Source of the DNA: SIG299 sp045531895
GTDB lineage: Bacteria; Bacillota; Clostridia; Lachnospirales; Lachnospiraceae
Direction: 5' to 3'
Length of the DNA: 13,220 bases
NCBI GenBank assembly: GCA_045531895.1
Contig: JAZSEW010000047.1
Coordinates: forward strand, 1-13,220
The notes below the pieces were generated by a model. It did no database searches. It saw nothing but the letters and a program-made list of their open reading frames with translations, and was not told where the DNA came from. Positions 6,493 to 13,220 of the stretch are shown here, piece by piece (the first letter of the stretch is position 1; every line of letters begins with the position of its first letter). The translations under genes and the position numbers were made by a program.

Positions 6493-8202
6493 ATGATGAG
6501 ATCATTGTATTCCGGTGTAACCGGATTAAAGACACACCAGATAAAGATGGACGTTATTGGTAATAATATTGCGAATGTAAATACAACCGCATTCAAGTCA
6601 AGCTCAATTGTTTTTAGTGAATTAATGAGCCAGACCACACAGCAGTCCAGTGGTGCAAATGCCACAACCGGTACCGGTGGTACCAACGCAAGACAGATTG
6701 GTCTTGGTGTTAAGAGTGGTGCGATTAACGTGAATATTACAACTCAGGGTGCAAGCCAGTCTACAGGCAATCCCTTTGACCTTATGATTACCGGCGATGC
6801 TATGTTTGTGGTTAGTGACGGTATGGAAACATTCTTTACCAGAGATGGTTCTTTCTATGTAGACGGAGCAGGTAACCTTGCTATGGCAAGTACCGGTTAT
6901 AATGTTATGGGTTGGGGTGTTGATGAGGCAACCGGCAGCATCCATAAGGATACTGTTTCAGCCCTTCGTATTATGAGTGCTGCAAACATGACCTATCCTC
7001 CGGAAGCCACTTCACAGGCTTATATTTCCGGTATTTTGGATAAGAATGATTCTGATGTAACCAGTGCAAACGGTAAAGTGGTTAACTTAAATTTCTTTGA
7101 TAGTTTAGGTTATACCTATACTGCAAAGCTTTGCTTTAAGCAGTCTGATGTTACTAATGAGTATAGCGTGGAATTGGCAGGCTTGATTGATTCTACTGGT
7201 AAGGAACTTGATATTTCCGGTTTGAACGAGAATGATGTATTACGTTATCAGCAGAGCGTGACCAGTATACATATGGATGCCAATGCTTATAAGTGGGAAG
7301 GTACCAAGCTTATGAGTGCAGTTGCAGATGATAGCGGAAATTTTGCGGAATTTGCTGACTTGGCTAATATTTTTGCAAATGATGGTAGCGTAATTGAATC
7401 TGCTGATGCACAGGCGGGTTTGGATGCTATTGCTAAGGCATACGGATACGAAGGTTCTACAGATGAATTTTTGGCATTGTGTAATGTGGAAACAGCAGCT
7501 GACGGAACAACTTCTTATGTAACCATTCAGAATATGTTGGGCAATTTGGCAACCGGTTCCGTAGACGGAACCAAGTTCCCGGTTGCGGCAGAGAGTTTCG
7601 AGTTGGATGGTCGTGTATTCTATGGCGCAAATGTAGTATACGATGCAGCTAATGGTGAATTTAAGAGCATTAACGGTAATACAACCGGTACTGATTTCAC
7701 TTTGAATTTATCTGAACTTGGCGGTAACTTCAGCGATGTAGTTGTTGATTTGAGTGAAACTTCTATGTTTGACAACAAGGGTACCTCTACTATCGGAGCC
7801 ACCAGCGGAAGTTTGGACGGTCTTGGCGGTGGTAGAAGACTTGGCGAAATGATTGGTGTAAGTATCCAGAACAACGGTATGATTTATGCCAGCTACGATA
7901 ATGGTATGACCAAGCTTTTGGGACAGATCGCAACTGCAGAATTCCCCAATGCTTCCGGTTTGGAGAAGAAGGGAGATAACTTATACTCAGCAACTTTGAA
8001 CTCCGGTGAGTTTGATGGTATTGGTGTGGACGTAACTGCAAGCGGCGGTTATATGTCTACCGGCCAGTTGGAAATGAGTAACGTGGATTTATCAGCAGAG
8101 TTTACAGAAATGATTACAACTCAGAGAGGTTTCCAGGCAAACAGCCGTATCATTACTGTTTCAGATACTTTGTTGGAAGAGTTAACAAATCTGAAGAGAT
8201 AA
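6493..8202 (+). CDS. flgE: Flagellar hook protein FlgE
   Basis: FlgE is the exported subunit of the hook, the universal joint between rod and filament. The 569-residue protein has the rod/hook N-terminal helix motif MRSLYSGVTGLKTHQIKMDV (2-21), then IGNNIANVNTTAFKSS (22-37) and the D0/Dc segment. The FlgE core follows: NPFDLMITGDAMFVV (93-107) and FTRDGSFYVDGAGNLA (115-130). The C-terminal basic-body-rod end is MSNVDLSAEFTEMITTQRGFQANSRIITVSDTLLEELTNLKR (528-569). Residues about 210-445 form a long variable outer domain, making the protein longer than the ~400-residue enteric FlgE. AAGGAGGA (6476-6483) fits ATG 6493 (9-base spacing) better than the next codon, ATG 6496. There is no signal peptide, as expected for type III export. 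Confidence 0.96.
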   Translation: MMRSLYSGVTGLKTHQIKMDVIGNNIANVNTTAFKSSSIVFSELMSQTTQQSSGANATTGTGGTNARQIGLGVKSGAINVNITTQGASQSTGNPFDLMITGDAMFVVSDGMETFFTRDGSFYVDGAGNLAMASTGYNVMGWGVDEATGSIHKDTVSALRIMSAANMTYPPEATSQAYISGILDKNDSDVTSANGKVVNLNFFDSLGYTYTAKLCFKQSDVTNEYSVELAGLIDSTGKELDISGLNENDVLRYQQSVTSIHMDANAYKWEGTKLMSAVADDSGNFAEFADLANIFANDGSVIESADAQAGLDAIAKAYGYEGSTDEFLALCNVETAADGTTSYVTIQNMLGNLATGSVDGTKFPVAAESFELDGRVFYGANVVYDAANGEFKSINGNTTGTDFTLNLSELGGNFSDVVVDLSETSMFDNKGTSTIGATSGSLDGLGGGRRLGEMIGVSIQNNGMIYASYDNGMTKLLGQIATAEFPNASGLEKKGDNLYSATLNSGEFDGIGVDVTASGGYMSTGQLEMSNVDLSAEFTEMITTQRGFQANSRIITVSDTLLEELTNLKR

Positions 8203-8252
8203 TAAGTAAAAAAGCAGGTGCTTGACTTGTTTGAATAAAATAATGAACCGGT

Positions 8253-8293
8253 CCTAAGTCACAGTTTTGTGTCTTAGGGCTTTGCGTTTATTT
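8253..8293 (+). terminator. Hairpin with partial T-tract between flgE and flbD
   Basis: CCTAAGTCACA (8253-8263) pairs with TGTGTCTTAGG (8268-8278): 10 of 11 positions pair, with one T-T mismatch and a GTTT loop. GCTTTGCGTTTATTT follows. The broken T-run suggests a weak or leaky terminator or a processing hairpin. It is the strongest hairpin I found in the window and sits in the largest intergenic gap (8203-8319, 117 bases). Since flbD and the following genes have no clear promoter of their own, partial read-through is likely. Confidence 0.6.
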
Positions 8294-8319
8294 GGGATAA
8301 TGGAAAAAGGTGGGAAAAT

Positions 8320-8505
8320 ATGATAGATGTGACAAAAATCAACGGTCAAAAAATATTGGTAAACCCTCATTTGTTTGAGGTGGTAGAGGAAACGCCGGAC
8401 ACGGTTTTGACATTAACCACCGGAAGAAAAATAATTATAAAAGAAAGTAGACAAGAGATAAAAAATTTAGTAAAATTGTATAGAAAAGATATTTTTATGG
8501 ATTAA
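8320..8505 (+). CDS. flbD: Flagellar protein FlbD / SwrD
   Basis: This 61-residue protein of the FlbD family is called SwrD in Bacillus subtilis, where it is reported to raise motor power and allow swarming. Visible family marks are MIDVTKINGQK (1-11), a conserved LVNPHLFEVVEETPDT segment (13-28) with the Asn-Pro/His and Glu residues, and the hairpin TVLTLTTGRKIIIKES (28-43). It is cytoplasmic with no membrane helix. AAGGTGG (8307-8313) precedes ATG 8320. Its position next to motA and motB fits a stator-related job. Confidence 0.9.
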   Translation: MIDVTKINGQKILVNPHLFEVVEETPDTVLTLTTGRKIIIKESRQEIKNLVKLYRKDIFMD

Positions 8506-8536
8506 TTAAAAAAATACGAATTGATAGGTGATTATT

Positions 8537-9325
8537 GTGGATATAGCGTCAATAATTGGTTTAATATTGGGCATAGCTTTAATGATTTTGGGTATTGTTT
8601 CCAATGGTGCGTCTGTAATGGATTATGTAGATTTACCATCGGCACTTATTACATTTGGCGGAGCTTTCGCCAGTGTAATGACCAGTCATACCATGCAGGA
8701 ATTTATAAGTGGATTAAAAGGAATGCTTCTGGCATTTAAGGCACCCGTTATTAATACCTCTGAAATGATTAAAAATATTATAGATTTGTCCAATGTTGCG
8801 CGTAAAGAAGGTTTGCTTTCTTTGGAGGAAGCAGCTTCTGATTTGGATGAACCTTTTTTGAAGAAGGGGATTTTGCTGGTAGTAGACGGTACGGATCCTG
8901 ATTTAGTGCGTGCAATTTTGGAAACAGAGCTTATCAGTGTGGAAGAACGTCACAAAAAGGTTATCGGTTTCTGGGATATGGTTGCTTCCATGGGCCCTGC
9001 GTGGGGTATGATTGGTACATTGCTTGGTTTGATTGCTATGTTGAAGGATTTGAATGATCCTTCGTCCATCGGACCGGCTATGGCACTTGCGTTGATTACA
9101 ACATTATATGGTTCCCTGTTAGCAAACTGGTTGGCTACACCTATTGCAAACAAGCTTCGTGTAAACAATGCAGCAGAAATGCAGCAGAAGGAAGTTATGA
9201 TAGAAGGACTTTTGTCTATTCAGGCAGGAGAAAACCCCAGAGTAATTGAAGAAAAGTTAAAATCCTTCCTTTCACCGAAGGATAGAGTAAACACTGAGGA
9301 CGAGGAAGTCGGAGGCGAAATGTAA
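8537..9325 (+). CDS. motA: Flagellar stator protein MotA
   Basis: MotA is the outer subunit of the ion-driven stator; five copies surround a MotB dimer and push on FliG. From GTG 8537 the product is 262 residues. Helix 1 is at about 4-22 and helix 2 at 33-50. A cytoplasmic loop carries R89 and E98, the positions of the charged residues that contact FliG in E. coli. Helix 3 (about 146-168) has the GPAWGMIGTLLGLIAML motif with Pro154, and helix 4 (about 180-202) starts at Pro180. Start choice: AGGTG (8526-8530) is a ribosome site 6 bases before GTG 8537. An in-frame GTG at 8528 overlaps that site and is unlikely. The stop overlaps the motB start by one base (TAATG). Confidence 0.96.
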   Translation: MDIASIIGLILGIALMILGIVSNGASVMDYVDLPSALITFGGAFASVMTSHTMQEFISGLKGMLLAFKAPVINTSEMIKNIIDLSNVARKEGLLSLEEAASDLDEPFLKKGILLVVDGTDPDLVRAILETELISVEERHKKVIGFWDMVASMGPAWGMIGTLLGLIAMLKDLNDPSSIGPAMALALITTLYGSLLANWLATPIANKLRVNNAAEMQQKEVMIEGLLSIQAGENPRVIEEKLKSFLSPKDRVNTEDEEVGGEM

Positions 9326-10173
9326 TGGCAAGACGCAAGCAGGAAGATCCACCGGCAGGTTCCCCGGCTTGGATGGCTACGTTCAGTGATTTGATGAACT
9401 TATTGTTATGTTTTTTCGTATTGCTGTTCTCCATGTCCACCGTTGATGAAGAGAAGTATAATCAGTTGGTTGCTTCTATGTCATCTGCATTTAGTATTCT
9501 TAATGGTGGTGCAACAGCCATTGGAGAAGGTATTTTAATAAGCAATGGTGTTAGTCAGCTGAACGAGTTGGACAAATATATTAACAGTACCGGAAATACT
9601 GCAGAGGATGTAGAAGATTCCGATGATTTTAATAAGTTTGATCCAAGCGGAGAATTAAGCGAAGAACAGAAGTTTGAGCAAATGCTGGAAGAAATAGAAA
9701 CACATAATTTAAAAGTGAATGAAGAACTGGCTGAAATTATTGAAGAAGCAGTGGCAGAAAGTGGTATGACAGAACAGATTGAAGTGAATTTTACCAATCA
9801 GTATGTAATGCTTTCATTAAAAGGTGCATTGTTGTTTGATTCCGGTAAAGATGAATTAAAAGCAGAAGCACTACAGGTGTTGGACAGAGTTGGTGTTATT
9901 CTGGAAAGATATGCCGGCGGCATTATCGAAATTGAGGGTCATACAGATTCTGTGCCTATTAACAGTATAGAATTCGCTAACAATAATGAACTTAGTAGCG
10001 CCAGAGCACTTTCTGTATTTGATTATTTAATCGAAAATACAAACTTGGATCCGGCGGATGTGAAGCATGCCGGAAGAGGAGAGTATGTGCCTATTGCAGA
10101 TAATTCTACTGCAGAAGGCAGGGCGAAGAACAGAAGAGTAGAGATTCGCATATACAATTCCGTAATCCAATAA
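9325..10173 (+). CDS. motB: Flagellar stator protein MotB, sodium-type membrane segment
   Basis: MotB forms the ion path with MotA and anchors the stator to peptidoglycan. The 282-residue protein has a short basic N-terminus and one membrane helix (about 16-38, AWMATFSDLMNLLLCFFVLLFSMS) with the ion-binding Asp22. A plug and acidic linker follow (40-150), then an OmpA/MotB peptidoglycan-binding domain (about 155-278) with LLFDSGKDEL, EIEGHTDSVPI (202-212), LSSARALSV and AKNRRVEIRI (267-276). The helix resembles PomB/MotS more than proton-type MotB, including Cys29 seven residues after the Asp, the spacing seen in PomB. GGAGG (9311-9315) lies in the end of motA, and the one-base overlap implies coupled translation giving matched subunits. 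Confidence 0.95.
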   Translation: MARRKQEDPPAGSPAWMATFSDLMNLLLCFFVLLFSMSTVDEEKYNQLVASMSSAFSILNGGATAIGEGILISNGVSQLNELDKYINSTGNTAEDVEDSDDFNKFDPSGELSEEQKFEQMLEEIETHNLKVNEELAEIIEEAVAESGMTEQIEVNFTNQYVMLSLKGALLFDSGKDELKAEALQVLDRVGVILERYAGGIIEIEGHTDSVPINSIEFANNNELSSARALSVFDYLIENTNLDPADVKHAGRGEYVPIADNSTAEGRAKNRRVEIRIYNSVIQ

Positions 10174-10186
10174 AAGGAGTAATTAA

Positions 10187-10729
10187 ATGAAAAACAATTT
10201 ATTGACAATTATTATACTGGCATTATTGGTTGTAAATATAATTTTGTCCGGTATTATGATGATCAGTTTTATGGGAACCAATAAAAAGACGGCTGACTTG
10301 GTAAGTGATATCGCAGCGGTTTTAAATTTGGAACTGGGTGTGGATGAAGAGGAAGAAGAACCGATGATTCCCATGTCAGAGCAGGTTCCTTGGGCGATTG
10401 AAGGCGCAATGACCATTCCCCTTCAGAATGAAAAAACTTTAGATGCTGACGGAAACGTGATTAGCACCAAAGAACACTATATTGCATTTAATGTATCGTT
10501 TTCTTTATATACCAAGGGTGAAGGCTATAAGAATTACGGTGAAGAATTCGGTAATTACGAGACTTTGATTAAAGATGCAATCAACTCAACTGTTTCGGTT
10601 CATACCATTGATGAATGCAGAAATGATTTTGATGCTATCAGAGCCGAAATGTTAGAGGCAGTTAAGGGCTTGTTTGATAAGAATGAATTTATTTATAAAA
10701 TTGCAATCAGTGAGTTGAAATTTCAGTAA
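10187..10729 (+). CDS. fliL: Flagellar basal-body-associated protein FliL
   Basis: FliL is a single-pass membrane protein that surrounds or supports the stator and raises motor output under load. The 180-residue product has one N-terminal membrane helix (about 5-29, LTIIILALLVVNIILSGIMMISF). An acidic linker (50-60, DEEEEEP) follows, then the external FliL domain (about 75-180), with HYIAFNVSFSLYTKG, YETLIKDAINSTVSVHT and a closing FIYKIAISELKFQ that matches the stomatin-like FliL core. AAAGGAG (10173-10179) precedes ATG 10187, and the gap from motB is 13 bases. Position after motB and before fliM is typical. Confidence 0.93.
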   Translation: MKNNLLTIIILALLVVNIILSGIMMISFMGTNKKTADLVSDIAAVLNLELGVDEEEEEPMIPMSEQVPWAIEGAMTIPLQNEKTLDADGNVISTKEHYIAFNVSFSLYTKGEGYKNYGEEFGNYETLIKDAINSTVSVHTIDECRNDFDAIRAEMLEAVKGLFDKNEFIYKIAISELKFQ

Positions 10730-10761
10730 CCTCCATAGAAAGAAAATATAGTAAAGGAGGT
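10729..10761 (+). promoter_or_regulatory. Possible sequestration of the fliM ribosome site
   Basis: ACCTCC (10729-10734), starting on the last base of the fliL stop codon, is a perfect complement of GGAGGT (10756-10761), the core of the fliM Shine-Dalgarno, with a 21-base A-rich loop between. A ribosome ending fliL would melt this pairing, so it could couple fliM translation to fliL. Predicted by eye. Confidence 0.35.
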
Positions 10762-10768
10762 GAGGTTT

Positions 10769-11749
10769 GTGGGTGAAGTATTATCCCAAAGTGAAATAGA
10801 CAGTTTGCTGGCAGCTTTATCGTCAGGAGAGTTGGATGCAGGTGATATACAAAATGAAAATGAACGTCAGGTTAAGAATTATGATTTTAACCGACCGGTT
10901 AAGTTTTCAAAGGAACACCTGCGAACCTTGGAAATTATTTTTGAACATTACGGAAGATTGGTTTCCACTAATTTGCCGGTTTACTTAAGAAAAAACATAC
11001 AGGTTACCGTTGCAAGTTCCGAAACGGTTGCATTTTCGGAATTTTCCAATGCGTTATCCAATCCCGTAATATTAGGCGTGGTAAATTTCACGCCGCTTAA
11101 CGGAAATATGTTAATAGAGCTTTCTACCAACTTGGGTTACGCAATGATAGACCGAATGTTGGGAGGCGGAGGCACTCCACTAGAGAAAACAAGAGAGTTT
11201 TCACAAATTGAGTTAACCATCATGGAACGTATCATGGCGTTATTGACACAGCTGATGCGAGAACCATGGAAAAATGTAGTAGAGATATCGCCGGTATTGA
11301 ATCGATTGGAAACAAATGTGCAGTTTGCGCAGATTGTACCGCCTTCGGATATGGTTGCGATTGTAACCTTGAACTTAAAAATTGGCGATGTAGAAGGATA
11401 TATAAACATGTGTCTTCCGTTCTTTACGTTGGAAGATGTTATGGATAAATTGAGTACCAAGTATTGGTATTCAGTAATGCAGGAGAATCGAGATGAGCAT
11501 TATGGTGAACATATTGAAACCATGATTCGAAAAGTAGATGTTCCTGTAAAGGCAATATTAGGAAGAAGCACTATTTCTGTATCAGATTTCCTGGGACTTC
11601 AGGTTGGAGATTGTATCCGACTGGATACCAAGGTGGACAATGATATGGAAGTATATGTAGGAAATATCAGAAAATTCACTGCGCTTCCCGGAGCAAATGC
11701 AGATGCTTATGCAGTGCGGATAACATCGATTATCCGAGAGGAAGAATAA
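10769..11749 (+). CDS. fliM: Flagellar motor switch protein FliM
   Basis: FliM is the middle layer of the C-ring switch and receives CheY-P. From GTG 10769 it has 326 residues. The CheY-P-binding peptide LSQSEIDSLLAAL is at 5-17. The middle CheC-like domain (about 35-225) holds YDFNRPVKFSKEHLRTLE, the MLGGGG turn (130-135) and REFSQIELTIMERIM. The C-terminal SpoA/FliN-type domain (about 255-326) has DVPVKAILGRSTISVSDFLGLQVGDCIRLD. Start choice: AAAGGAGG (10753-10760) is 8 bases before GTG 10769. A further in-frame GTG at 10760 overlaps that site and would add three residues not usual for FliM. The gap from fliL is 39 bases and carries a possible pairing with the ribosome site. Confidence 0.96.
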   Translation: MGEVLSQSEIDSLLAALSSGELDAGDIQNENERQVKNYDFNRPVKFSKEHLRTLEIIFEHYGRLVSTNLPVYLRKNIQVTVASSETVAFSEFSNALSNPVILGVVNFTPLNGNMLIELSTNLGYAMIDRMLGGGGTPLEKTREFSQIELTIMERIMALLTQLMREPWKNVVEISPVLNRLETNVQFAQIVPPSDMVAIVTLNLKIGDVEGYINMCLPFFTLEDVMDKLSTKYWYSVMQENRDEHYGEHIETMIRKVDVPVKAILGRSTISVSDFLGLQVGDCIRLDTKVDNDMEVYVGNIRKFTALPGANADAYAVRITSIIREEE

Positions 11750-11780
11750 AACGCTTGTACGACGGCAGAAGGAGGATAAA

Positions 11781-13163
11781 ATGGATGATGGAATGTTATC
11801 CCAGGACGAGATAAATGCGTTATTAATGAGCATGGATCTCTCAGGTAATATTGCTGACAGCAGCCCGGAACCGGAACCTGAACCCGAACCGGTAAAAGCA
11901 GAATCGTTTTATACAGGTTCGGAAGCTATCAGTGCAGATCAGGCTTTATTGTCCGAAGTGGAAAAGGATGCTATAGGTGAAATTGCCAATATCAGTATGG
12001 GGTCATCTGCCACCACATTGTATTCACTTGTTAACAGAAAGGTTAATATTACAACTCCTGTAGTAACATTGGCACAATGGACGAATTTGATGTCTGAATA
12101 TGAAAAACCCTGTGTTTTCATTCAAATTCGTTATACGCAGGGATTGGATGGCACAAATATACTGGTACTTCGTGAAAATGATGTAAAAATCATAACCGAC
12201 CTGATGATGGGTGGTGACGGTACAAATACAGACGGAGAGTTGGGAGAGTTGCATTTAAGTGCAATTTCAGAAGCCATGAACCAGATGATGGGTTCTGCAG
12301 CGACTTCACTTTCAACTATGCTGGGTACCGTAATCGATATTAGCCCGCCGGATGCTAATTTGTTGAATCTGACAGAGGTTGACAGTGCATCGGATGTGGC
12401 TTCCTTCTTGGGTGGTACCTTTGTAAAAATTGAATTCCGCATGCAGATTGGTGAGTTGGTAGACAGTACTATCATGCAGCTGTATCCGGTAGAATTTGCA
12501 AGGAAGATTGTAGATACCTTTATAGGTGTACAAATGCCTTCAGAACCGGAACCTACAGTGCCGGAAACCCCGCCAATTCAGGAAACGGTACCTGCTATGG
12601 ATTCTACTGCTATGGGCGGAATGCCTCAAATGAATGCAGCACCTCAGATGAGTATGGACCAGCAAATGGGTATGAACCCTCAGATGATGGGTATGGACCC
12701 CCAGATGATGGGCATGAATCCTCAAATGATGGGAATGAATCCTCAGATGATGGGCATGAACCCTCAAATGATGGGCATGAATCCTCAGATGATGGGTATG
12801 AATCCGCAAATGGGTATGCCGCCATATGGATATCCTATGGGTATGGCACCACAAATGATGCAACAGGGTGTAAACGTACAACCTGCACAATTCCAAAGCT
12901 TTGATGCAAGCGTAGGCGCGATGTCCAGTCAGGAAAACATCGGATTAATTCGAGATGTTCCTCTGGAAGTAACCGTAGAGCTTGGACGTACAACAAAATC
13001 AATTGCTGACATTTTAGACTTTGCACCGGGTACAATTATTGAGTTGGATCGTATTGCCGGAGAACCTATTGATGTATTAGTTAATGGTAAGTTTGTTGCA
13101 AAGGGTGAAGTAGTAGTCATTGAAGAAAGTTTTGGTATCAGAGTAACGGAAATTATTAAATAA
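11781..13163 (+). CDS. fliY: Switch protein FliY: CheY-P phosphatase domain fused to FliN
   Basis: FliY replaces FliN in many Firmicutes and both builds the C-ring base and dephosphorylates CheY-P. The 460-residue protein has a FliM-like CheY-binding peptide LSQDEINALLMSM (6-18) and a Pro-Glu linker (29-37). A CheC-type domain (about 55-250) carries two intact active-site motifs: D63-E67-N70-P93 and S160-E164-N167-P190, both spaced x3-x2-x22. A second linker (252-385) is dominated by methionine-rich heptads, and a C-terminal FliN/SpoA domain (about 386-460) has RDVPLEVTVELGRT, ILDFAPGTIIELD and GEVVVIEESFGIRVTEI. AAGGAGG (11769-11775) lies 5 bases before ATG 11781. It is longer than Bacillus FliY (about 380 residues), mostly because of the linker. 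Confidence 0.96.
   Translation: MDDGMLSQDEINALLMSMDLSGNIADSSPEPEPEPEPVKAESFYTGSEAISADQALLSEVEKDAIGEIANISMGSSATTLYSLVNRKVNITTPVVTLAQWTNLMSEYEKPCVFIQIRYTQGLDGTNILVLRENDVKIITDLMMGGDGTNTDGELGELHLSAISEAMNQMMGSAATSLSTMLGTVIDISPPDANLLNLTEVDSASDVASFLGGTFVKIEFRMQIGELVDSTIMQLYPVEFARKIVDTFIGVQMPSEPEPTVPETPPIQETVPAMDSTAMGGMPQMNAAPQMSMDQQMGMNPQMMGMDPQMMGMNPQMMGMNPQMMGMNPQMMGMNPQMMGMNPQMGMPPYGYPMGMAPQMMQQGVNVQPAQFQSFDASVGAMSSQENIGLIRDVPLEVTVELGRTTKSIADILDFAPGTIIELDRIAGEPIDVLVNGKFVAKGEVVVIEESFGIRVTEIIK
12672..12815 (+). repeat. Seven tandem units of a 21-base repeat in fliY
   Basis: Six 21-base units encode M-(N/D)-P-Q-M-M-G: 12672-12692, 12693-12713, 12714-12734, 12735-12755, 12756-12776 and 12777-12797. 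An 18-base last unit (12798-12815, MNPQMG) follows. Units differ mainly at third positions (aat/aac, caa/cag, ggt/ggc/gga), so the peptide is more uniform than the DNA. A degenerate unit (MDQQMG) lies just upstream at 12654-12671. The repeat stays in frame and lies in the linker between the CheC-like and FliN domains. Confidence 0.97.
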
Positions 13164-13190
13164 GATACTTAATGTCAGATGGAGGAAAAT

Positions 13191-13220
13191 ATGGCAAAGA
13201 ATATATTAATTTGTGATGAC
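13191..13220 (+). CDS. cheY: Chemotaxis response regulator CheY, N-terminal start only
   Basis: Only the first ten codons are present, MAKNILICDD, cut by the right edge. The pattern basic residue, hydrophobic strand, then Asp-Asp is the first strand and acidic pocket of a receiver domain. In this operon cheY normally follows fliY. GGAGGA (13181-13186) is a well-placed ribosome site. CheY-P would bind the N-terminal peptides of FliM and FliY to reverse or stop the motor. The identity rests mostly on synteny plus the DD pair. Confidence 0.82.
   Translation, partial: MAKNILICDD

Noticed and set aside
8222..8241. TTGACT followed by TAAAAT as a housekeeping promoter before flbD
   Set aside because: The spacing between the two elements is about 8 bases, far from 17, and the hairpin at 8253-8278 would lie directly downstream.
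8293..8301. TGGGATAAT as an extended -10 promoter for flbD
   Set aside because: Transcription would start at about 8308, inside the flbD ribosome site, and there is no fitting -35 element.
8528..8536. In-frame GTG at 8528 as the motA start
   Set aside because: It overlaps the AGGTG ribosome site of GTG 8537 and has no site of its own. The shorter N-terminus matches MotA better.
10760..10768. In-frame GTG at 10760 as the fliM start
   Set aside because: It is part of the AAAGGAGGTG ribosome site. GTG 10769 gives the usual FliM opening MGEVLSQSEID.
12672..12815. CRISPR-like array
   Set aside because: The 21-base units are directly adjacent with no spacers and stay in the fliY frame, so this is a coding tandem repeat.
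12540..12896. Long antisense open frame rich in His/Leu/Arg opposite the fliY repeat
   Set aside because: It is the mirror of the 21-base coding repeat; it has no ribosome site and no similarity to known proteins, and fliY clearly codes here.

Overview
The window is an almost uninterrupted stretch of a flagellar (fla/che-type) operon, all on the + strand, in the order (fliG)-fliH-fliI-fliJ-ylxF/motE-fliK-flgD-TIGR02530 gene-flgE-flbD-motA-motB-fliL-fliM-fliY-(cheY). This order, the TIGR02530-type gene between flgD and flgE, the FlbD/SwrD protein, a FliY (CheC-like domain plus FliN domain) in place of plain FliN, strong AAGGAGG Shine-Dalgarno sequences and A+T-leaning codon use all point to a motile member of the Firmicutes/Clostridia. 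A gut Lachnospiraceae (Roseburia, Butyrivibrio or Lachnospira relatives) is the best guess. The family assignment is inference; the operon type is clear from the sequence.

Layout. Bases 1 to about 255 do not belong with the rest. They are about 53% G+C by hand count of 1-240, and on the minus strand they encode part of a DUF4282-like membrane protein with C-ending codons. At about 251-275 this runs directly into the last ~35 codons of fliG, with no intergenic DNA. I read this as a chimeric join, most likely an assembly artefact. From 263 to 3910 are the export ATPase genes (fliH, fliI, fliJ), the end of fliG and a ylxF/motE-like gene, with almost no gaps. A 64-base gap (3911-3974) holds a good sigma-28/sigma-D promoter candidate ahead of the hook-assembly block fliK, flgD, TIGR02530 gene and flgE (3975-8202). 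A hairpin with a partial T-tract (8253-8293) separates this block from flbD, the stator pair motA/motB, fliL, the switch genes fliM and fliY, and the first ten codons of cheY (8320-13220).

How the genes work together. FliH, FliI and FliJ power and feed the flagellar type III export gate. FlgD caps the growing hook, FlgE builds it and FliK measures its length. MotA and MotB form the stator, which FliL supports. FliG, FliM and FliY form the rotor switch, and CheY-P binds it; FliY probably also dephosphorylates CheY-P. No unrelated novel system is present. The points worth a second look are the chimeric left end, a helical extra domain on FlgD, a methionine-rich heptad repeat in the FliY linker, a MotB membrane segment of sodium-stator type, and several likely control elements in the short gaps.
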